In this document: positions 62,945-64,000 of the stretch, one piece after another
How the letters are laid out: every line of letters starts with the position of its first letter
Numbering within the stretch: position 1 is the first letter of the stretch
NCBI RefSeq assembly: GCF_036924715.1
Contig: NZ_JAZHSB010000001.1
Span: forward strand, 3,463,001-3,527,000
Direction of reading: 5' to 3'
DNA: 64,000 bases
From: Bradyrhizobium sp. AZCC 1721
Lineage (GTDB): Bacteria; Pseudomonadota; Alphaproteobacteria; Rhizobiales; Xanthobacteraceae
Program-made: the position numbers and the translations under genes
The notes under the pieces: generated by a model
Database searches by the model: none
What the model was told of the DNA's origin: nothing
What the model saw: only the letters and a program-made list of their open reading frames with translations

Positions 62945-64000
62945 CTACACGCTTGCCGGGCCATATACGAGGAGTTGGAAGCGAGCCATTCCCATGTGGA
63001 AGGTGATTGGTCCAGGTGGGCGATGAGAGGCGTAACCGGTCCATCCGCCGAGCTTTGCGATGATCCATGCCGCCCAGGCGACAGTGTTGGGGCGATGGTG
63101 GTTCTTCTGGAGCTCGGTGCGGCCTTTCAGGGTTTTGTTAATGGCCTTGAGCGCTTCGATCTCGTCCGGCGTGAACACAAATTCGACCTGCAATTGTTCG
63201 CCGCCATTGCGGGCTTGAACGAGCTGGATGACGATACATGCTACTCTGGTGGCGATCGCCACGAGTTTGATCAGGCCTTCAGCGCTGTCGAGCTGACTAT
63301 CCTCGATGCGCAGACCCTGGCTCTTCAGCGAGCGAAAGAGCTGTTCGATGATCCAGCGCTGCTTGTACCAGGAGACGATCCGCCAGGCATCGGCGGCGGT
63401 GACGACCGGATGAGTGGTCAGGAGCAACCAATGAATGGGCTTGGCGCTCTTCGGGGGGTGCAACTCGACGACCTCCACGAAGCTGACTTTGACGCCCTGT
63501 GGCAGGTCTTTCACGCCGGGGCGCTGCGGTCGTTTGAGCACAACGGTTCCCAGGCGCATGGAGAGGTGGGCCTGGCGACCGTGGCGATCCATTCGCTTTG
63601 GTAGATCGATCACCGCCTTGTCGCAGAAGCGGGCCCGCGCGACCGCCTGATAAAGCGTGCCGCCATCGACCAGCGCATGGTCGTGCATGGCGCGCGACAG
63701 GAGGTGGACATTGTCAGCGGGTGTCAGCGACCAGTGAGCAAAGAAATCCCCCTCGCGGTCGTTGACGACGGTGATCATACGAGCAGCGACCAGAACCTCG
63801 CAGCCTTGCTTAGCCGTCGTCACCCAGCGCGCCGATTCCTTGTCGGCCAAGGCGCGCTTCTCGTGAGCGATCCTGGCCTTGCGCTTGCGCGTCCACACCT
63901 CACCGCCGGTGAGCCCGAGACAGACCCCGCTATCGGCATCGACCGCCATCATGGCATGCAGCAGCACGCCGCGAGCATTGCCTTTGCCGACCTTGCCCAA
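62938..64000 (-). mobile_element. Insertion sequence, IS4 family, incomplete at the window edge
   Basis: The transposase fills nearly the whole element, with its stop 7 bases from the proposed end near 62938 (AGGGCATCTACACG). The other end lies beyond base 64000, so terminal inverted repeats and target duplication cannot be verified. Confidence 0.7.
62945..64000 (-). CDS. IS4-family transposase, 5' end outside the window
   Basis: At least 351 residues, open to the window edge. DDE transposase with the second catalytic Asp region in VVNDREGDFFAHW and the IS4 Y-R-E-K signature in WYKQRWIIEQLFRSLKSQG, which supplies the catalytic Glu. The C-terminal part (WAAWIIAKLGGWTGY) is typical of the Tn5-like branch of IS4. 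The first catalytic Asp would be upstream, outside the window. The TTG at 63998-64000 is probably an internal codon. No frameshift in the visible part, so the element may be active. Confidence 0.88.
   Translation of the reverse strand: MGKVGKGNARGVLLHAMMAVDADSGVCLGLTGGEVWTRKRKARIAHEKRALADKESARWVTTAKQGCEVLVAARMITVVNDREGDFFAHWSLTPADNVHLLSRAMHDHALVDGGTLYQAVARARFCDKAVIDLPKRMDRHGRQAHLSMRLGTVVLKRPQRPGVKDLPQGVKVSFVEVVELHPPKSAKPIHWLLLTTHPVVTAADAWRIVSWYKQRWIIEQLFRSLKSQGLRIEDSQLDSAEGLIKLVAIATRVACIVIQLVQARNGGEQLQVEFVFTPDEIEALKAINKTLKGRTELQKNHHRPNTVAWAAWIIAKLGGWTGYASHRPPGPITFHMGMARFQLLVYGPASV

Overview
The window is chromosomal DNA from an alphaproteobacterium, most likely Bradyrhizobium or a close relative in the Nitrobacteraceae. 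Evidence: high GC throughout; an aroQ-accB-accC operon; a DUF1236 protein; an RNase E with a long charged insertion in its S1 region; consensus-like sites for CtrA (TTAA-N7-TTAA) and for the general stress sigma factor EcfG (GGAAC-N16/17-CGTT); and dispersed palindromic repeats (GAGCATGATC...GATCATGCTC; CCTCATCCTGAGG...) of types I recall from these genomes. No rRNA, tRNA or CRISPR array was seen. All family assignments come from reading motifs; no database search was run.

Layout. 1-6524: a catabolic module. A leftward operon runs from a Bug-type binding protein through a flavin reductase, a fumarylacetoacetase-family enzyme, an HpaH-like hydratase, a RidA protein and an amidohydrolase. It faces an AEC transporter and is divergent from an IclR regulator; a perfect 17-bp palindrome lies between the divergent genes. 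6526-9583: a translationally coupled signalling operon (CHASE3 kinase, single-domain receiver, receiver-HisKA_2 kinase) behind a predicted EcfG promoter. 9711-12218: aroQ-accB-accC, with an apparent 1-base insertion in accC. 12474-17894: a DUF1236 stress protein with its own predicted EcfG promoter, a DsbA-like oxidoreductase, an M48 protease, an aminotransferase and bioY.

17962-28562 is an envelope and RNA-turnover block: rne, then (divergent, behind a CtrA box) an N-acetylmuramoyl-L-alanine amidase, then two tandem PBP1A genes. 28687-32944: prfB with its programmed frameshift, a 3-hydroxyisobutyrate-dehydrogenase-like enzyme, a DMT exporter and a self-regulated XRE-cupin/cupin pair with two 15-bp operators 21 bp apart. 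33016-42179: a NodU-like carbamoyltransferase, an SRPBCC protein, an M23 peptidase, a 1-Cys peroxiredoxin with a histone-H1-like tail and a giant AsmA-like protein. 42250-49327: a class A beta-lactamase with a divergent AmpR-like regulator and a small secreted partner, an MFS transporter, tyrS, anmK and a GST.

50325-57840 is the SUF iron-sulfur assembly operon (cysteine desulfurase, sufB, sufC, sufD, sufS, a DUF59 protein, a glyoxalase-fold protein, sufA), interrupted between sufB and sufC by a dispersed repeat. 57868-64000: a TfoX-domain protein with a basic tail, a diguanylate cyclase, an RhlE-like helicase, a secreted caspase-like protein and the 3' part of an IS4-family transposase that runs off the window.

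The strongest undescribed leads are the two EcfG promoters, which may place an uncharacterised phosphorelay and a DUF1236 protein in the general stress response; the double XRE operator; the GST palindromes; the peroxiredoxin with a histone-like tail; and the orphan ring-cleavage-type catabolic operon.
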